A DNA stretch of 25,423 bases from an uncultured Collinsella sp. (GCA_900551205.1 URUW01000003.1:1-25423), one strand, 5' to 3'. Counted from the stretch's first letter, positions 7,979-17,078 are shown. The notes: generated from the letters alone by a model not told the origin. Program-made: numbers and translations.

Positions 7979-8944
7979 ATGGCTGCAGGCAAAACCTTCT
8001 ATGACATCCTGGGCGTATCCAAGAGCGCCTCCGACAAAGAGATCAAGAGTGCGTTTCGCAAGCTCGCGCAAAAATATCACCCCGATGCCGGCGGCGACGA
8101 GGCCAAGTTCAAGGAGATCAGCGAGGCCTACGAGACGCTTTCGGACGAGAAGAAGCGCAAAGAGTACGACCAGATGCTCATGTTCGGCGGCATGCCGGGC
8201 GCGGGCGGCGCGTACGGCGGTGGCTACGGTGCCGGCGCCGGCGCGAGCGGCTGGGGCGATATCTTCGACAGCATCTTTAGCGGCAACGGTGCCTGGGGCA
8301 GCGATTGGGGCTCCGGCTTTGCCGGGGCTGCGGGTAATGCCGGTGCCGGCGCGGGCCGCAGCCGCGCGCGCAAGGGCGGCGACCTGTCGCTGACCGTCGA
8401 TGTGACGGCCGAGGACGCGTTTCGCGGCGTGACGCACAAGGTCACCTACCGCATTCCCTCGACGGGCGAGCAGCAGACCATTACGGTCTCGGTTCCCGCG
8501 GGCGCCGTGGATGGCGGCAAATTGCGTTACAAGCGCCGCGGCGAGTACGGCGTTGCCGGAGGCGAGCGCGGTGACCTGGTTGTGACCACGCATGTGGAGG
8601 AGCATCCGCTGTTTAAGCGCAAGGGTGCCGATGTGACCATGGAGGTGCCGGTCTCGGTCTACGAGGCGGCGCTCGGCTGCACGGTGGATGTGCCCACGCC
8701 CGGCGGCGCGACGGTCCGTCTGAAGGTGCCCGCGGGTACCCAGACGGGCAAGAAGTTCCGCTTTAAGGAGATGGGCGCGCCCGACGTCAAGCACCGTGGC
8801 CGCACGGGTGCGCTGCTCGTCGAGATCAAGGTGCAGGTCCCCACAAATCTATCTGATGACGAACGCGATGCCATGACCAAGCTGCGCGAGATCGACACAC
8901 GCGACTATCGCGAGAAGGTCAACCGTTACAAGGCGACGTACTAG
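7979..8944 (+). CDS. dnaJ: DnaJ-type co-chaperone without zinc finger (class B)
   Basis: J-proteins stimulate the ATPase of DnaK and deliver substrates. The 321-residue protein has an N-terminal J domain (residues 5-60) with His34-Pro35-Asp36, a Gly/Ala-rich linker (about 64-130), and the two beta-sandwich C-terminal domains starting near [10 protein letters not shown]. There is no CxxCxGxG zinc-finger repeat anywhere, so this is a class B protein of the CbpA type, not a canonical DnaJ. It sits in the place where other actinobacterial operons carry a DnaJ, and hspR follows. AGGAGAGGAG precedes ATG 7979. A zinc-finger DnaJ may exist elsewhere in the genome. Confidence 0.92.
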   Translation: MAAGKTFYDILGVSKSASDKEIKSAFRKLAQKYHPDAGGDEAKFKEISEAYETLSDEKKRKEYDQMLMFGGMPGAGGAYGGGYGAGAGASGWGDIFDSIFSGNGAWGSDWGSGFAGAAGNAGAGAGRSRARKGGDLSLTVDVTAEDAFRGVTHKVTYRIPSTGEQQTITVSVPAGAVDGGKLRYKRRGEYGVAGGERGDLVVTTHVEEHPLFKRKGADVTMEVPVSVYEAALGCTVDVPTPGGATVRLKVPAGTQTGKKFRFKEMGAPDVKHRGRTGALLVEIKVQVPTNLSDDERDAMTKLREIDTRDYREKVNRYKATY

Positions 8945-9016
8945 GGCGGTCGTGGCGCACGCCCGCGCCCGCGGGCTTATGATGGACGATAGCGAGACGG
9001 AAAGGGGTCAGGTAGC

Positions 9017-9433
9017 ATGGCCGAGGACAATAGGAACAAACCGCTGTACATGATCAGCGTGGCGGCCGAGCTGACTGGTATGCATCCGCAGACTCTGCGC
9101 GTCTACGAGTCCAAGGGCCTGGTGAATCCCCAGCGCTCGGGCGGCAACACGCGCCTGTATTCGCGTGCCGATATCGAGCGCCTGGAGCTCATCAACCAGC
9201 TGACCGACGAGGGCATCAACCTTGCCGGCGTGGTGCGCATTCTCGATATGAAGGAGCGTGCCGAGGAGCGCGAGCGCGAGAACGAGAAGCTCCGCGCACG
9301 CGTGCGCCAGCTCGAGGACGAGCTGCACGAGTACAAGATGCAGAAGAAGATCACCGCCCTGGCTCCGCGCGACGGCTCGGTCAACCCCGAGCAAGTCATG
9401 CGCAAGCTGCTGGGCACCGGAGGTGACCTGTAG
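9017..9433 (+). CDS. hspR: Heat shock repressor HspR (MerR family)
   Basis: HspR represses dnaK and clpB type operons in actinobacteria with DnaK as co-repressor. The 138-residue protein has a MerR-type winged helix (about residues 11-75) with MHPQTLRVYESKGLVNPQRSGG, the hallmark HspR form of the recognition region, and GNTRLYS. A strongly charged coiled coil (about 82-112) follows, then a short tail. AAAGGGG lies upstream of ATG 9017. It is the last gene of the operon. Its operator is not the classical HAIR sequence here; the motif shared by dnaK and clpB is my candidate. Confidence 0.93.
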   Translation: MAEDNRNKPLYMISVAAELTGMHPQTLRVYESKGLVNPQRSGGNTRLYSRADIERLELINQLTDEGINLAGVVRILDMKERAEERERENEKLRARVRQLEDELHEYKMQKKITALAPRDGSVNPEQVMRKLLGTGGDL

Positions 9434-9449
9434 GTCCGCCGGCGCTGCC

Positions 9450-9580
9450 GGGCACTCATTGGGGACAGACTTAAATGAGTGCCCACAGAATGAGAGTGGA
9501 TAATCTCCCGTTTTCGGCCTATGTGCAGGCTCAAAGTGGGAGATTATCCACTCTCGTCATTTGAGCGTCTAAGTCTGCCT
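9450..9580. repeat. Composite palindromic repeat between hspR and the hydratase gene
   Basis: A perfect 11-bp inverted repeat (9450-9460 with 9474-9484; GGGCACTCATT) is followed by a perfect 18-bp inverted repeat (9492-9509 with 9538-9555) with a 28-nt loop. AGACTTA at 9467 and TAAGTCT at 9570 form a third, outer pair that links the two. The left hairpin could end hspR transcription, but no T-run follows. The look is that of a REP-like or MITE-like intergenic repeat. Confidence 0.7.
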
Positions 9581-9681
9581 CCTCGGCACTCAACTCGTCC
9601 TGTGCTTTACCGAGGTAAAGTGAACGTGCAGATTCGTAACCCACTCGCAACTGTTCTATGGCACGATATTGAATGAATGTA

Positions 9682-9690
9682 TGCTATACG
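9682..9690 (+). promoter_or_regulatory. Candidate extended -10 promoter of the hydratase gene
   Basis: TGCTATACG fits an extended -10 (TGn followed by TATACG); no good -35 is visible. A start near 9697 would exclude the upstream ATG 9677 and leave a 25-nt leader for ATG 9722. A small hairpin (GCCCAA/TTGGGC, 9690-9706) overlaps the start. Confidence 0.4.
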
Positions 9691-9721
9691 CCCAAATCTC
9701 TTGGGCAGAGTGGGAGACAGT

Positions 9722-12022
9722 ATGGTCAAGCTGTACGAGGACGGCATCTACCTGCGCCGTGGCAGCGAGGTTGTGCCTGCGGCCGAGGCTGCTGAGCGCG
9801 GTATTACGCAGACGCCCAAGGATGCCAAACGTGGCACCATCGCGTATTCGATCCTTCAGGCACACAATACGTCCGGCGACCCCGAGGCGCTCAAGATTCG
9901 CTTCGACGCCATGGCGAGCCACGATATCACCTTCGTCGGCATCATCCAGACGGCGCGTGCCTCGGGCATGGAGCAGTTCCCGCTGCCCTACGTGCTCACC
10001 AACTGCCATAACTCGCTGTGCGCCGTGGGCGGCACTATCAACGAGGACGATCACGTCTTTGGCCTCTCCGCGGCTAAGAAGTACGGCGGCATCTTCGTTC
10101 CGCCGCACATCGCGGTCATCCACTCCTTTATGCGCGAGAACTTCGCCGGCTGCGGCAAGATGATCCTGGGCTCCGACTCGCACACCCGCTACGGCGCCCT
10201 GGGCACCATGGCTGTGGGCGAGGGCGGCGGCGAGCTGGCAAAGCAGCTGCTGCGCGACACCTACGACGTCGCCTATCCCGGCGTTGTGGCCATCTACCTC
10301 ACGGGCGCCCCGCGTCCCGGCGTCGGCCCGCACGACGTTGCGCTTGCCATCATCCGCGCCGTCTTTGCCAAGGGCTACGTTAAGAACAAGGTCATGGAGT
10401 TTGTGGGCCCCGGCATCGCGAGCATGACGACCGATTACCGCAACGGCGTCGACGTCATGACCACCGAGACCACCTGCCTTTCCTCCATCTGGGTCACCGA
10501 CGAGGACACGCACGCATTCCTGGCCATGCACGGCCGCGGCGACGACTACCGCGAGCTCAAGCCTGCCGATGTTGCCTACTACGACGGCTGCGTCGAGGTC
10601 GATCTGTCGAGCATCAAGCCCATGATTGCGCTGCCGTTCCATCCTTCCAACGGCTTTGAGATTGACGAGCTCAACGAGAACCTCGAGGACATCCTTCACG
10701 AGGTGGAGCTCGAGGCCGCTAAGATCGGCGAGGGCAAGACGCACTTTAGCCTGCTCGACAAGATCGTCGACGGCAAGCTGCACGTGCAGCAGGGCGTTAT
10801 CGCCGGCTGCTCGGGCGGCAACTACGACTCCGTGGTCCAGGCTGCCCGCGTGCTCAAGGGCGCCAACACCGGCTGCGGCGAGTTCTCGCTGTCGGTCTAT
10901 CCCACGAGCCAGCCCGTGGCACTCGAGCTTACACGCCGCGGCTATATCTACGACCTCATGGAGGCCGGTGCGATCGTGCGCACGGCGTTCTGCGGTCCGT
11001 GCTTTGGCGCTGGCGACACGCCTGCCAACAACGGCCTTTCGATCCGCCACACTACGCGCAACTTCCCCAACCGCGAGGGTTCCAAGCCGGGTAATGGCCA
11101 GCTGAGCGCCGTGGCCCTGATGGATGCTCGTTCCATTGCGGCAACGGCTGCCAACGGTGGCGTCCTGACGCCGGCGACCGACCTGCCCGAGGAGACTTGG
11201 GATGAGGCCTGCGAGTACACCTTTGACGACGCGCCGTACAAGAAGCGCGTGTACTGGGGCTTTGGCAAGGCGGAGCCTGCCGATGTGCTGGTCGAAGGCC
11301 CCAACATCAAGCCGTGGCCCGCGATGGAGCCTCTCGGCGACGATATCCTGCTCAAGGTATGCTCCAAGATCATGGACCCGGTCACTACGACCGACGAGCT
11401 CATTCCCTCGGGCGAGACGAGCTCCTTCCGCTCCAACCCGCTGGGTCTGGCCGAGTTTACGCTGAGCCGTCGCGATCCGGGCTACGTGGGCCGCAGCAAA
11501 GAGGTCGACGCTGTGGAGAAGCGCCGCGTGGCCGGCGAGTCCGCAGGCGACCTGGCGGCGCTCGATGCCGAGCTTGCGGGCGTGTTTGAGGCGCTGACCG
11601 GCGCGGGTGTCGCGGCCGATGCCAAGGCGACCGAGTTCGGTTCCATGCTCTACGCCAAGAAGCCCGGTGACGGTTCTGCCCGCGAGCAGGCCGCGAGCTG
11701 CCAGCGCGTTATCGGCGGCCTGGCCAACATCGTCCACGAGTACGCCACCAAGCGTTATCGCTCCAACGTGATGAACTGGGGCATGGTGCCCTTCCAGATG
11801 GAGGCCGAGCCCAGCTTTGAGGTGGGCGACTACGTCTTTGTGCCGGGTATTCGCGCCGCGCTCGATGGCGACCTGCAGAACATCGCTGCCTACGTGGTGC
11901 GCGCTGACGGTTCGGTCGAGCAGATTGAGCTCTACATTGCCGATATGACGGCAGAGGAGCGTGCCATCGTCAAGGCCGGCTGCCTGATCAACTACAACAA
12001 GTTTAAGGCCGCTGCCGAGTAA
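9722..12022 (+). CDS. Aconitase-family hydratase (probable aconitate hydratase)
   Basis: The family interconverts citrate and isocitrate, or related tricarboxylates, with a [4Fe-4S] cluster. The 766-residue protein has [19 protein letters not shown] near residue 151, [10 protein letters not shown] with Cys363, and [11 protein letters not shown] with Cys424 and Cys427 as the three cluster ligands, then [17 protein letters not shown]-terminal swivel domain carries [10 protein letters not shown] and [15 protein letters not shown], equivalent to the aconitase GRGSSREHAA and its substrate-binding arginine. I chose ATG 9722 (GGGAGA just upstream) over ATG 9677. The gene stands alone, so a role in the TCA branch to glutamate is assumed; homoaconitate or methylisocitrate activity cannot be excluded. 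Confidence 0.85.
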   Translation: MVKLYEDGIYLRRGSEVVPAAEAAERGITQTPKDAKRGTIAYSILQAHNTSGDPEALKIRFDAMASHDITFVGIIQTARASGMEQFPLPYVLTNCHNSLCAVGGTINEDDHVFGLSAAKKYGGIFVPPHIAVIHSFMRENFAGCGKMILGSDSHTRYGALGTMAVGEGGGELAKQLLRDTYDVAYPGVVAIYLTGAPRPGVGPHDVALAIIRAVFAKGYVKNKVMEFVGPGIASMTTDYRNGVDVMTTETTCLSSIWVTDEDTHAFLAMHGRGDDYRELKPADVAYYDGCVEVDLSSIKPMIALPFHPSNGFEIDELNENLEDILHEVELEAAKIGEGKTHFSLLDKIVDGKLHVQQGVIAGCSGGNYDSVVQAARVLKGANTGCGEFSLSVYPTSQPVALELTRRGYIYDLMEAGAIVRTAFCGPCFGAGDTPANNGLSIRHTTRNFPNREGSKPGNGQLSAVALMDARSIAATAANGGVLTPATDLPEETWDEACEYTFDDAPYKKRVYWGFGKAEPADVLVEGPNIKPWPAMEPLGDDILLKVCSKIMDPVTTTDELIPSGETSSFRSNPLGLAEFTLSRRDPGYVGRSKEVDAVEKRRVAGESAGDLAALDAELAGVFEALTGAGVAADAKATEFGSMLYAKKPGDGSAREQAASCQRVIGGLANIVHEYATKRYRSNVMNWGMVPFQMEAEPSFEVGDYVFVPGIRAALDGDLQNIAAYVVRADGSVEQIELYIADMTAEERAIVKAGCLINYNKFKAAAE

Positions 12023-12037
12023 CGCACTTAATTGTCC

Positions 12038-12111
12038 GCCCGGGGCTTACCCTTTCCCGCCCGCTCACGCGCTTCGCGAGGGTCGCGTTCGGGAAAGGGT
12101 AAGCCCCGGGC
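12038..12111. repeat. Perfect 22-bp inverted repeat after the hydratase gene
   Basis: Bases 12038-12059 and 12090-12111 are perfect inverted copies; the 30-nt centre contains a further CGCG-rich small fold. There is no T-run after it, so it is not a standard terminator. It starts 15 bases after the stop codon. Confidence 0.8.
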
Positions 12112-12168
12112 TACATTTCTGCGTTCTCGTTGGGTCTGGAAGGACGCTAATAAATAGACTTACTTGAT

Positions 12169-12200
12169 GCCGCCCCTTTTTATTGGGGCGGCTTCTTTTT
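12169..12200 (+). terminator. Rho-independent terminator
   Basis: GCCGCCCC (12169-12176) pairs with GGGGCGGC (12185-12192) around an 8-nt T-rich loop and is followed by TTCTTTTT. It is probably the real end of the hydratase transcript. Confidence 0.8.
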
Positions 12201-12207
12201 GTCGAAA

Positions 12208-12241
12208 ACCGCCACAAAAGGGCAAGCACCTTTGTGGCGGT
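12208..12241. repeat. CCACCACAAAGG-type hairpin, copy 1
   Basis: ACCGCCACAAA (12208-12218) and TTTGTGGCGGT (12231-12241) pair perfectly. It is preceded by GTCGAAA as in copy 2 at 13074-13108, in the same orientation. It lies downstream of the minus-strand gene 12295-12963. Confidence 0.75.
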
Positions 12242-12294
12242 GGGGGTGAGCTCAATGTCGGTGTGCACGTTGAGCGACATTCCAATAAGCGCCT

Positions 12295-12963
12295 CTACAG
12301 GATTTCATCTGGGTTGACGGGTTTGGTTGTTTTGGGGATGCCGAGTTTGGATGACGCGAAATCGTCAACATTGTCCTTAATTCCGTCTTTGGTGTAGACA
12401 GTGACCATATAGGTGCTGTGTCCGAATTCGCCCTTGTCGCGTGTTGCCCAGGCATCCCAGTAGGCGGCCCCGTTTCGCCCTTTGATTTTTCCGACACGGC
12501 GGAGTTCTGTTCGCTTTAATTTCTGGTTGCTATAGATGGTTCGACCGGCCTCCTCGGTGAGCCCGCACTGTCCAAGCATCTTGTCGAGGACTTGGTTCAT
12601 GTGGCGCTCATCGGTGTTTGGTGCGTAGTCGTAGGCGAGGGTGATGGAGTCGAGTGGCTGGTCGTCGATTAGATAGTTTAGCGCCTGAGGTCCAAGGCAG
12701 AAATAGGGGGAGCATCCGTCGATCTGACCGAGCAGTGGCAACTTTGACTGCCAACTTCCGGTGGGAATTCCATATTCGTAGAACACGCCACGACAAATAA
12801 AGGAGAGCGAGGTGGCACGCGAGCCGGCGTCGACCATTCCGCATAAATCGAAGGGCGAGGTGATACCAAGGGAAAAGGGCGTGATGACGATAAGGAAGAG
12901 CATCACGATGGGTACGGCGAGAATGGCGATGACGTTGCGACCGGTGGAATGAGACGGCTTCAT
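12295..12963 (-). CDS. Hypothetical membrane-anchored protein
   Basis: I do not recognise this 222-residue protein. After a short basic start (KPSHSTGR) it has one hydrophobic segment (about residues 10-30, VIAILAVPIVMLFLIVI), so it is probably anchored with its C-terminal part outside. The outer part has several cysteines (near LCGM, FICRG, GCSPYFCLG), which might form disulfides. The start ATG at 12961-12963 has GAGGAG six bases upstream; an ATG 18 bases earlier lacks one. Codon use and base composition are less GC-rich than in neighbouring housekeeping genes, which suggests accessory DNA. Hairpin repeats lie on both sides. Confidence 0.6.
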   Translation of the reverse strand: MKPSHSTGRNVIAILAVPIVMLFLIVITPFSLGITSPFDLCGMVDAGSRATSLSFICRGVFYEYGIPTGSWQSKLPLLGQIDGCSPYFCLGPQALNYLIDDQPLDSITLAYDYAPNTDERHMNQVLDKMLGQCGLTEEAGRTIYSNQKLKRTELRRVGKIKGRNGAAYWDAWATRDKGEFGHSTYMVTVYTKDGIKDNVDDFASSKLGIPKTTKPVNPDEIL

Positions 12964-13073
12964 ATGCGCTCCTCGAGACAAAGATCTGTTGAGGATAGGC
13001 AGAAATGGATATGTTCAGAGAACAATTCAAGTTTAATCTCATGGCGCGAGATGGTCGACCGTTAGCGTCGAAA

Positions 13074-13108
13074 ACCACCACAAAGGTGCCTGTCCCCTTT
13101 GTGGTGGT
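13074..13108. repeat. CCACCACAAAGG-type hairpin, copy 2
   Basis: ACCACCACAAAGG (13074-13086) and CCTTTGTGGTGGT (13096-13108) are a perfect 13-bp inverted repeat with loop TGCCTGTCC. GTCGAAA precedes it, as in copy 1. It lies between two divergent hypothetical genes. Confidence 0.8.
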
Positions 13109-13197
13109 GAGGAGCGCGCGGCTTCTTTTGGTAATAGTGCTGGCTGGCGATATCATTAGTGCAGGTAGCGAAGGTTTGCGTTGCGAGGTGCTTTGCT

Positions 13198-13869
13198 GTG
13201 AGAAGTCCTGCCCGTATTGGATTGATTGTTTTGGCGCTTGCGATTACCGTGGTTGGCATGGGCACTGTCGGCATGGCGTTTCTACCTGCTGCGGTGACGG
13301 AGCCGGTGGTCAAGCCTGTGACTCAATCTGTCGAACTTCTGACCGGCGACGACAAGCCTGAGACCATTGCCGTTGATTTTGATGAGCAGCCGGCTGTGCT
13401 GGGTATTAGCAATTATCCGCGTATTCAGCTTGGGGCCATGCGCTATACCACGGATACGAGCCTGATCGATAGGGCGTCCGAGCTACTCAAGGGCAAAACA
13501 TTTAAGCGTTGGTACAGATATGCGTCCTATCGGGCAAAAGCGAACGACATGGTTGGCGGATGCCACTCTTCCATCGAGCTGGACACTGCAAACGGCGCAA
13601 AGTTATGTGATGTCTCGTACGATCCGGGCTACGAGGGCAATGAGGGTCCGGGCATCTACATCATGGACGGCGATGTCGCCTATGTCATGGAGGGCGACCA
13701 GACCGAGCTCAACGATTTTATGGGTCAGTGTATCCAAGATGCCTATAAACAGACCTGCTTGCCTGACCCGCAGACTGCACGCGATAGTGGGTCTGCCCGT
13801 ACATGGCTGTTCGAGGATGAGATGCCCTGGACCGTCGAATCGGGAAGTACGGGTTCGGCGAAGGAGTAG
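13198..13869 (+). CDS. Hypothetical membrane-anchored protein
   Basis: I do not recognise this 223-residue protein. It begins with a basic residue and a hydrophobic segment (about residues 6-30, ARIGLIVLALAITVVGMG), followed by a Val/Thr-rich stretch and an extracytoplasmic domain of about 170 residues containing GGCHSSIELD and a Gln-Cys-Ile near residue 180. GTG 13198 is preceded by GAGGTG nine bases upstream and places the hydrophobic segment at the N-terminus; an earlier GTG at 13159 would add 13 residues without a ribosome site. Size and layout resemble the divergent neighbour, but I see no clear sequence similarity between them. Confidence 0.6.
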   Translation: MRSPARIGLIVLALAITVVGMGTVGMAFLPAAVTEPVVKPVTQSVELLTGDDKPETIAVDFDEQPAVLGISNYPRIQLGAMRYTTDTSLIDRASELLKGKTFKRWYRYASYRAKANDMVGGCHSSIELDTANGAKLCDVSYDPGYEGNEGPGIYIMDGDVAYVMEGDQTELNDFMGQCIQDAYKQTCLPDPQTARDSGSARTWLFEDEMPWTVESGSTGSAKE

Positions 13870-13877
13870 AGACCGCG

Positions 13878-13912
13878 ATCACCACAAAGGCGCCTGTCCT
13901 CTTTGTGGTGGT
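13878..13912. repeat. CCACCACAAAGG-type hairpin, copy 3 (inverted)
   Basis: ATCACCACAAAG (13878-13889) and CTTTGTGGTGGT (13901-13912) pair with one mismatch. Read on the minus strand it carries ACCACCACAAAGAGGACAGG preceded by CGAAA, so it is copy 2 in opposite orientation. It starts eight bases after a stop codon. Confidence 0.75.
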
Positions 13913-13922
13913 TTTCGGTCTG

Positions 13923-14139
13923 TCTCGATCTGTAGCATCTTGGCCGCTAAAAGTGGGCCTGGTGTTACAGATTTAGATTTTTGATCCGGGTGTTTTCTGT
14001 TCGTCTCGATTTGTAACAGATAGAGCTCTATTTGCTGACTAGATGTTACAGATTTAGATAAACGGGTGCCGCTGGTCATTTCATCTCGATCTGTAACATC
14101 TAGAGCCATAAACAGCCGCTAGATGTTACAGATTGAGAT
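13923..14139. repeat. Tandem array of three 56-nt palindromic units
   Basis: Units at 13923-13978, 14004-14059 and 14084-14139 each start with TCTCGAT(C/T)TGTA(A/G)CA and end with GTTACAGATT(T/G)AGAT. Their starts are 81 and 80 bases apart, with 24-25 nt separators. In unit 3 the 20-bp arms (14084-14103, 14119-14138) have one mismatch; units 2 and 1 are more diverged. There is no gene inside. The array fills the gap between a hypothetical gene and the clpB promoter. Confidence 0.85.
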
Positions 14140-14200
14140 AGTAAGGGGACGAGGCCGTAGCGGGTGAGCGCACCTGCTCCCTATCTTTCAATCACTCAGA

Positions 14201-14236
14201 AAATCTTATATATAGAGACTTAGATTTATGTATAAG
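14201..14236 (+). promoter_or_regulatory. clpB promoter region with heat-shock motif shared with dnaK
   Basis: AAATCTTATAT, five bases, then GACTTAGATTT spans 14201-14227, followed by TATAAG at 14231-14236. All 22 fixed positions equal those before dnaK; only the five central bases differ. Here ATCTTATA (14203-14210) and TATAAGAT (14231-14238) also form a perfect 8-bp inverted repeat. The clpB ATG is about 80 bases further on. Confidence 0.6.
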
Positions 14237-14316
14237 ATCGCGCAAAGCTGGCAACAATACTTCTCGAACAACGTGAAGCCGCCCCGTAGGGAGGCCGCCC
14301 CAAGAGAGGTGATTCC

Positions 14317-16944
14317 ATGAGAATCGATAAGCTAGCAATGACGTCGCGCGAGGCGCTGCAGACCGCCATGAGCACGGCTGCCGATGCACAGGCCGGCGCG
14401 GTGGAGCCGATCCACCTGCTGTCTGCCCTGCTCGGTGCCGGCGAGCGCAATATCTCCGTGATCATCGAGCGCATCGGTGCCGACCCGGCTCAGCTCGCAC
14501 GCTCCACACAGGATGCCATCGACCACGCGCCCAAGGTTTCGGGCGAGGGCCAGCAGATGGGCCTGTCCAACGAGCTCGTCCGCGTCATCGAGAAGGCCGA
14601 GAAGAAGGCCACCAAGATGGGCGACAGCTTTGTGGTGACTGAGCATCTGCTGATGGCTCTTGCCGAGGACAAGGGCGAGGCGGGTCGCGTGCTGCGCGAC
14701 GCCGGCGTCACCAAGGAGCGCATCGAGCAGGTCTACGAGGAGCTGCGTGGCGATGACCGCGTGACGTCTGCCGAGGACAAGACTCAGTTTGAGGCGCTGG
14801 AGCAGTACGGCCGCAACATCTGCGATCTGGCCCGCGCCGGCAAGCTCGACCCGGTCATCGGCCGTACCGACGAGATCCGCCGTACCATCCAGGTCCTGTC
14901 CCGCCGCACCAAGAACAACCCCGTGCTCATCGGTGAGCCGGGCGTCGGCAAGACGGCTATCGTCGAGGGCATTGCTCAGCGAATCGTGGCCGGCGACGTG
15001 CCGAGCACCCTGCGCGACCGCGACCTTATCGAGCTCGACATGAGTGCACTGGTTGCCGGTGCCAAGTACCGCGGTGAATTCGAGGACCGCTTGAAGGCTG
15101 TGCTCAAAGAAGTGCAAAAATCCGAGGGCAAGGTCATCCTGTTCATCGATGAGCTCCACACCATCGTGGGCGCGGGTGCCACCGAGGGCTCCATGGACGC
15201 CGGCAATATCCTCAAGCCGGCGCTCGCTCGTGGCGACCTGCACGCGATCGGCGCGACCACGCTTGACGAATACCGCAAGTACATCGAGAAGGACGCGGCG
15301 CTCGCCCGTCGTTTCCAGACCGTTATGGTGAGCGAGCCTACCGTCGAGGACACCATCTCGATCCTGCGTGGCCTCAAGGAGAAGTACGAGATCTTCCACG
15401 GCGTGCATATCACCGATAGCGCGCTCGTGGCAGCTGCCGACCTCTCCGATCGCTACATCGCCGACCGCTTCCTGCCCGACAAGGCCATCGACCTGGTCGA
15501 TGAGGCGGCAAGCCGCCTGCGCATGGAGCTCGACAGCATGCCGGTCGAGATCGATGCCACCACGCGTCAGCTCACCCAGCTGCAGATCGAGGAGCAGGCG
15601 CTCATGAAGGAGACCGACGACGCCTCCAAGGAGCGTCTGGAGGCCCTGCGCCAAGAGATTGCCGAGGTCCAAGAAAAGCTCAACGTGCAAAAGGCCGGCT
15701 GGCTCAACCAGAAGAACGCCATCGACCACGTGCAGGAGCTCAAGGGACAGCTCGACGAGGCCAAGAGCGAAGAGGAGCGTGCGACGCGCAACGGCGACCT
15801 GGGCCGTGCGTCCGAGCTGCGCTACTCCGTGATTCCGGGCCTGCAGCAGCAGATTCAGGATTCCGAGGCTGCGCTCGAGGCGCAAAAGCAGCAGGACGGC
15901 GAGGGCCTCAACGAGCAGGTGACCTCCGATGAGATCGCTGAGGTCGTGAGCGCTTGGACCGGCGTGCCCGTCTCCAAGATGATGCAGGGCGAGCTCGACA
16001 AGCTGAAGGGCTTGGAGGGCGAGCTGCATAAGCGCGTCATCGGCCAGGACGAGGCGGTCTCCGCTGTCGCCGCGGCCGTGCGTCGCAGCCGTGCGGGCCT
16101 CTCCGATCCGGACAAGCCCATCGGCAGCTTCTTCTTCCTGGGCCCCACCGGCGTGGGCAAGACCGAGCTCGCCAAGGCGCTTGCCGAGTGCCTGTTCGAT
16201 GACGAGCGTGCGCTCGTGCGTATCGACATGTCCGAGTACATGGAGAAGTTCAGCGTCCAACGTCTGATCGGTGCGCCTCCGGGATACGTGGGTTACGACG
16301 AGGGCGGCCAGCTTACCGAGGCCGTGCGCCGTCGTCCGTACTCCGTGATTTTGCTCGACGAGATGGAGAAGGCTCATCCGGATGTCTTTAACGTGCTGCT
16401 GCAGGTGCTTGATGACGGCCGTCTGACCGATGGCCAGGGTCGCCAGGTGTCCTTCAAGAACACGATCATCATCATGACGTCTAACGTGGGCTCCAAGGCC
16501 ATCGCCGATCTGTCCGGTAAGGACGAGGAGGAGATGCGCCATCAGGTCGACGCCGCCATGGCTCAGACCTTCCGCCCCGAGTTCCTCAACCGTATCGACG
16601 ATATCGTGGTGTTCCATCCGCTCGGCATGGCGCAGATCGAGAAGATCGTCGACATCCAGCTTGCCGACGTCCGCGCGCGTCTGGCCAAGGAGCGCATGAC
16701 GCTTGCCATCACCCCGGCGGCCAAGCAGATGCTCGCCGTGGGTGGCCTGGACCCCGTGTTCGGTGCCCGTCCGCTCAAGCGCCTGGTCCAGCGCGAGGTC
16801 GTGGACGCCATCGCCGCCGCCATCATCGACGGTACGGTGCGCGAGGGCGATCAGGTGACGGTCGATGCCGACAAGGACGGCGGCTTTACCGTCGTGTGCG
16901 ACAACACGCCGTCTGCTACCTACGAGGTCCCCGACGCCGAGTAG
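14317..16944 (+). CDS. clpB: Disaggregase ClpB (Hsp100)
   Basis: ClpB extracts polypeptides from aggregates with the DnaK system. The 875-residue product has an N domain (1-145), nucleotide-binding domain 1 with Walker A GEPGVGKT (206-213) and Walker B VILFIDE (273-279), a coiled-coil middle domain (about 400-530) that distinguishes ClpB from ClpA/ClpC, and nucleotide-binding domain 2 with Walker A GPTGVGKT (609-616), the pore loop [13 protein letters not shown] and [22 protein letters not shown] precedes ATG 14317. It is transcribed alone and ends at a strong terminator. The upstream motif shared with dnaK suggests HspR control. Confidence 0.97.
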   Translation: MRIDKLAMTSREALQTAMSTAADAQAGAVEPIHLLSALLGAGERNISVIIERIGADPAQLARSTQDAIDHAPKVSGEGQQMGLSNELVRVIEKAEKKATKMGDSFVVTEHLLMALAEDKGEAGRVLRDAGVTKERIEQVYEELRGDDRVTSAEDKTQFEALEQYGRNICDLARAGKLDPVIGRTDEIRRTIQVLSRRTKNNPVLIGEPGVGKTAIVEGIAQRIVAGDVPSTLRDRDLIELDMSALVAGAKYRGEFEDRLKAVLKEVQKSEGKVILFIDELHTIVGAGATEGSMDAGNILKPALARGDLHAIGATTLDEYRKYIEKDAALARRFQTVMVSEPTVEDTISILRGLKEKYEIFHGVHITDSALVAAADLSDRYIADRFLPDKAIDLVDEAASRLRMELDSMPVEIDATTRQLTQLQIEEQALMKETDDASKERLEALRQEIAEVQEKLNVQKAGWLNQKNAIDHVQELKGQLDEAKSEEERATRNGDLGRASELRYSVIPGLQQQIQDSEAALEAQKQQDGEGLNEQVTSDEIAEVVSAWTGVPVSKMMQGELDKLKGLEGELHKRVIGQDEAVSAVAAAVRRSRAGLSDPDKPIGSFFFLGPTGVGKTELAKALAECLFDDERALVRIDMSEYMEKFSVQRLIGAPPGYVGYDEGGQLTEAVRRRPYSVILLDEMEKAHPDVFNVLLQVLDDGRLTDGQGRQVSFKNTIIIMTSNVGSKAIADLSGKDEEEMRHQVDAAMAQTFRPEFLNRIDDIVVFHPLGMAQIEKIVDIQLADVRARLAKERMTLAITPAAKQMLAVGGLDPVFGARPLKRLVQREVVDAIAAAIIDGTVREGDQVTVDADKDGGFTVVCDNTPSATYEVPDAE

Positions 16945-16990
16945 ATTTATGGGACATGCCTTAAAATCTGCCAGCCGTCTCTAAACGCCA

Positions 16991-17026
16991 AGGGCGGCGG
17001 ATCCAATTGGGTCCGCCGCCCTTTTT
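16991..17026 (+). terminator. Rho-independent terminator of clpB
   Basis: AGGGCGGCGGA (16991-17001) pairs perfectly with 17012-17022, with a 10-nt loop and a T-run to 17026. Confidence 0.9.
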
Positions 17027-17078
17027 CGTGCGACAATCGATAATGTTGAACACGATTGCATGGCAAGGAGATATGCAG

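Noticed and set aside
9656..11737. 693-codon open frame antisense to the hydratase gene
   Set aside because: Long antisense frames are expected from high-GC codon bias; similar ones lie under dnaK (5131-6681) and clpB (14332-16617). None has a family signature or ribosome site.
13005..13361. 118-codon open frame between the two hypothetical genes
   Set aside because: It reads straight through the hairpin repeat and into the neighbouring gene in another frame; no domain and a weak ribosome site.
13923..14139. CRISPR array
   Set aside because: Only three units, each palindromic over its whole length and diverged, with short similar separators; no cas genes nearby.
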